Source: Oscillibacter sp. (GTDB lineage Bacteria; Bacillota; Clostridia; Oscillospirales; Oscillospiraceae). Taken from it: DNA of 13,840 nucleotides. Position 1 is the first letter of the stretch; every line of letters begins with the position of its first letter. The notes beneath the pieces were generated by a model. The model made no database searches. It was not told the origin of the DNA and was given only the letters and a program-made list of their open reading frames with translations. Made by a program: the position numbers and the translations under genes. The stretch is taken from assembly GCA_024404295.1 (NCBI GenBank), contig JAKSQE010000018.1, positions 1-13,840 on the forward strand, in the 5' to 3' direction. Positions 13,043-13,840 of this stretch are shown here, one piece after another.

Positions 13043-13071
13043 TTGCGAAAATTGGTAGAAAAGGGTATAAT
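13043..13071 (+). promoter_or_regulatory. probable polA promoter
   Basis: A perfect TATAAT (13066-13071) lies 17 bp after TTGCGA (13043-13048, 4 of 6). A second TATAAT overlaps downstream (13073-13078). The predicted start near 13078 leaves about 30 nt to the ATG. Confidence 0.65.
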
Positions 13072-13109
13072 ATATAATCTGAAATTTTGCGTCCCGGGAG
13101 GTAACATCC

Positions 13110-13840
13110 ATGAAGCTCATGGTCATTGACGGAAACAGTATCATCAATCGTGCATATTACGGCATTCGTCCGCTGACCACCCGGGACGGACTATATACAC
13201 ACGCAGTATTTGGCTTCCTGACTACCCTGCTGCGCCTGAAAGCGGAAGAACAGCCTGATGCTTTGTGCGTCACCTTTGATGTCCACGCTCCCACTTTCCG
13301 CCATACCGCAGACGAAAGCTACAAGGCCACTCGCAAGGGAATGCCCGAGGAACTGGCTATGCAGATGCCGGTGCTGAAAGAGGTACTGGATGCGCTGAAC
13401 ATCCCCCGCTACGAACTGGCCGGCTGGGAGGCAGACGATCTCATCGGCACCATCAGCCGGAAATGCGAAGCCGCCGGATGGGATTGCGTGGCAGTCACCG
13501 GCGATAAAGACAGTTTGCAGCTCATTACAGATCGCACCAAGGTGAAACTGGTTTCTACCCGTATGGGCCAGACCACCACGAAGGACATGACCCCCGAAAC
13601 CTTCCGGGAATCCTACGGCTTTGATCCCATCCATATGATCGATCTGAAAGCACTGATGGGCGATTCTTCCGATAACATTTCCGGTGTTCCCGGTATCGGT
13701 GAAAAAACCGCTATGGAACTGGTACAGAAATACGGCAGCATTGACACCCTATATGCCAAAATGCCCGATATTGAAGCCAAACCCGCCGCCCTTCGCAAGC
13801 TGGCGGAGGGCGAGAAAGCCGCCCGCCATTCCTACTGGCT
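13110..13840 (+). CDS. polA: DNA polymerase I (partial, N-terminal 5'-3' exonuclease domain)
   Basis: The first 243 residues of the 5'-3' exonuclease/flap endonuclease domain that removes RNA primers and flaps. The metal-binding acidic residues are all present: D7 (VIDGNS), D57 (FDVHAPTFRH), E108-D110 (EADD), D132 and D134 (TGDKDSLQL), D185 and D188 (GDSSDNI). The helix-hairpin-helix GVPGIGEKTA is at 192-201. The ATG has GGGAGG 8 nt upstream. The window ends before any proofreading or polymerase domain, so a stand-alone exonuclease cannot be excluded, but a full Pol I is more likely. It has its own promoter and sits behind a strong terminator. Confidence 0.9.
   Translation, partial: MKLMVIDGNSIINRAYYGIRPLTTRDGLYTHAVFGFLTTLLRLKAEEQPDALCVTFDVHAPTFRHTADESYKATRKGMPEELAMQMPVLKEVLDALNIPRYELAGWEADDLIGTISRKCEAAGWDCVAVTGDKDSLQLITDRTKVKLVSTRMGQTTTKDMTPETFRESYGFDPIHMIDLKALMGDSSDNISGVPGIGEKTAMELVQKYGSIDTLYAKMPDIEAKPAALRKLAEGEKAARHSYW

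Noticed and set aside
1..13840. CRISPR array, insertion sequence, prophage, toxin-antitoxin or tRNA/rRNA gene
   Set aside because: No spaced direct repeats, transposase, integrase, terminal inverted repeats, toxin-like small gene pairs or tRNA-like cloverleaf were seen on either strand.

Overview
The window looks like chromosomal core-genome DNA from a low-redundancy Gram-positive anaerobe, most likely a member of the Clostridia and probably of the Oscillospirales/Ruminococcaceae type. This rests on moderately GC-rich coding sequence, very strong Shine-Dalgarno sites (AGGAGG) before nearly every gene, sigma-A promoters with 17-bp spacers, a clostridial-type DUF362 double-cluster ferredoxin protein, and a murI-DUF1934-argS cluster resembling the ywiB-argS arrangement of Bacillus. 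The taxon is inferred from gene content; no rRNA gene is present. I see no mobile element, CRISPR array, tRNA, rRNA or clear sign of horizontal transfer.

Layout. Positions 1-4453 (minus strand) hold the promoter-proximal half of the S10 ribosomal protein operon in the order rpsJ, rplC, rplD, rplW, rplB, rpsS, rplV and rpsC, with rpsC cut by the left edge. The operon has its own promoter at 4425-4453 (TTGACA, 17 bp, TATGAT), preceded by helically phased A-tracts. A 278-nt leader follows and is almost entirely foldable, including a terminator-like hairpin with a U-tract. A second structured element with a possible pseudoknot lies between rpsJ and rplC. Positions 4588-6752 (minus) hold a HIT-family protein gene and prfC (release factor 3).

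Positions 6895-8156 hold two small membrane protein genes meeting tail to tail with 2 bp between their stop codons: a DUF1624/HGSNAT-like acyltransferase (plus) and a DUF6512-like protein (minus). Positions 8175-11235 (minus) form a murI-DUF1934-argS operon with a clear terminator. From 11369 onward (plus) there is an uncharacterised 135-aa protein, a DUF362 protein with two 4Fe-4S motifs, a strong terminator, and the start of polA, which runs off the right edge.

How the parts fit. Most genes serve translation (ribosomal proteins, RF3, ArgRS), cell-wall precursor supply (glutamate racemase) and DNA repair/replication (Pol I). The least expected material is regulatory RNA. The S10 leader and the rpsJ-rplC intergenic RNA both contain stems whose wobble pairs form, or whose layout makes sense, only on the minus strand, and both share the 9-mer ATGAGCGGG. 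They are the best candidates here for undescribed r-protein autoregulatory elements. No unusual multi-protein system (defence, secretion, biosynthesis) is visible.
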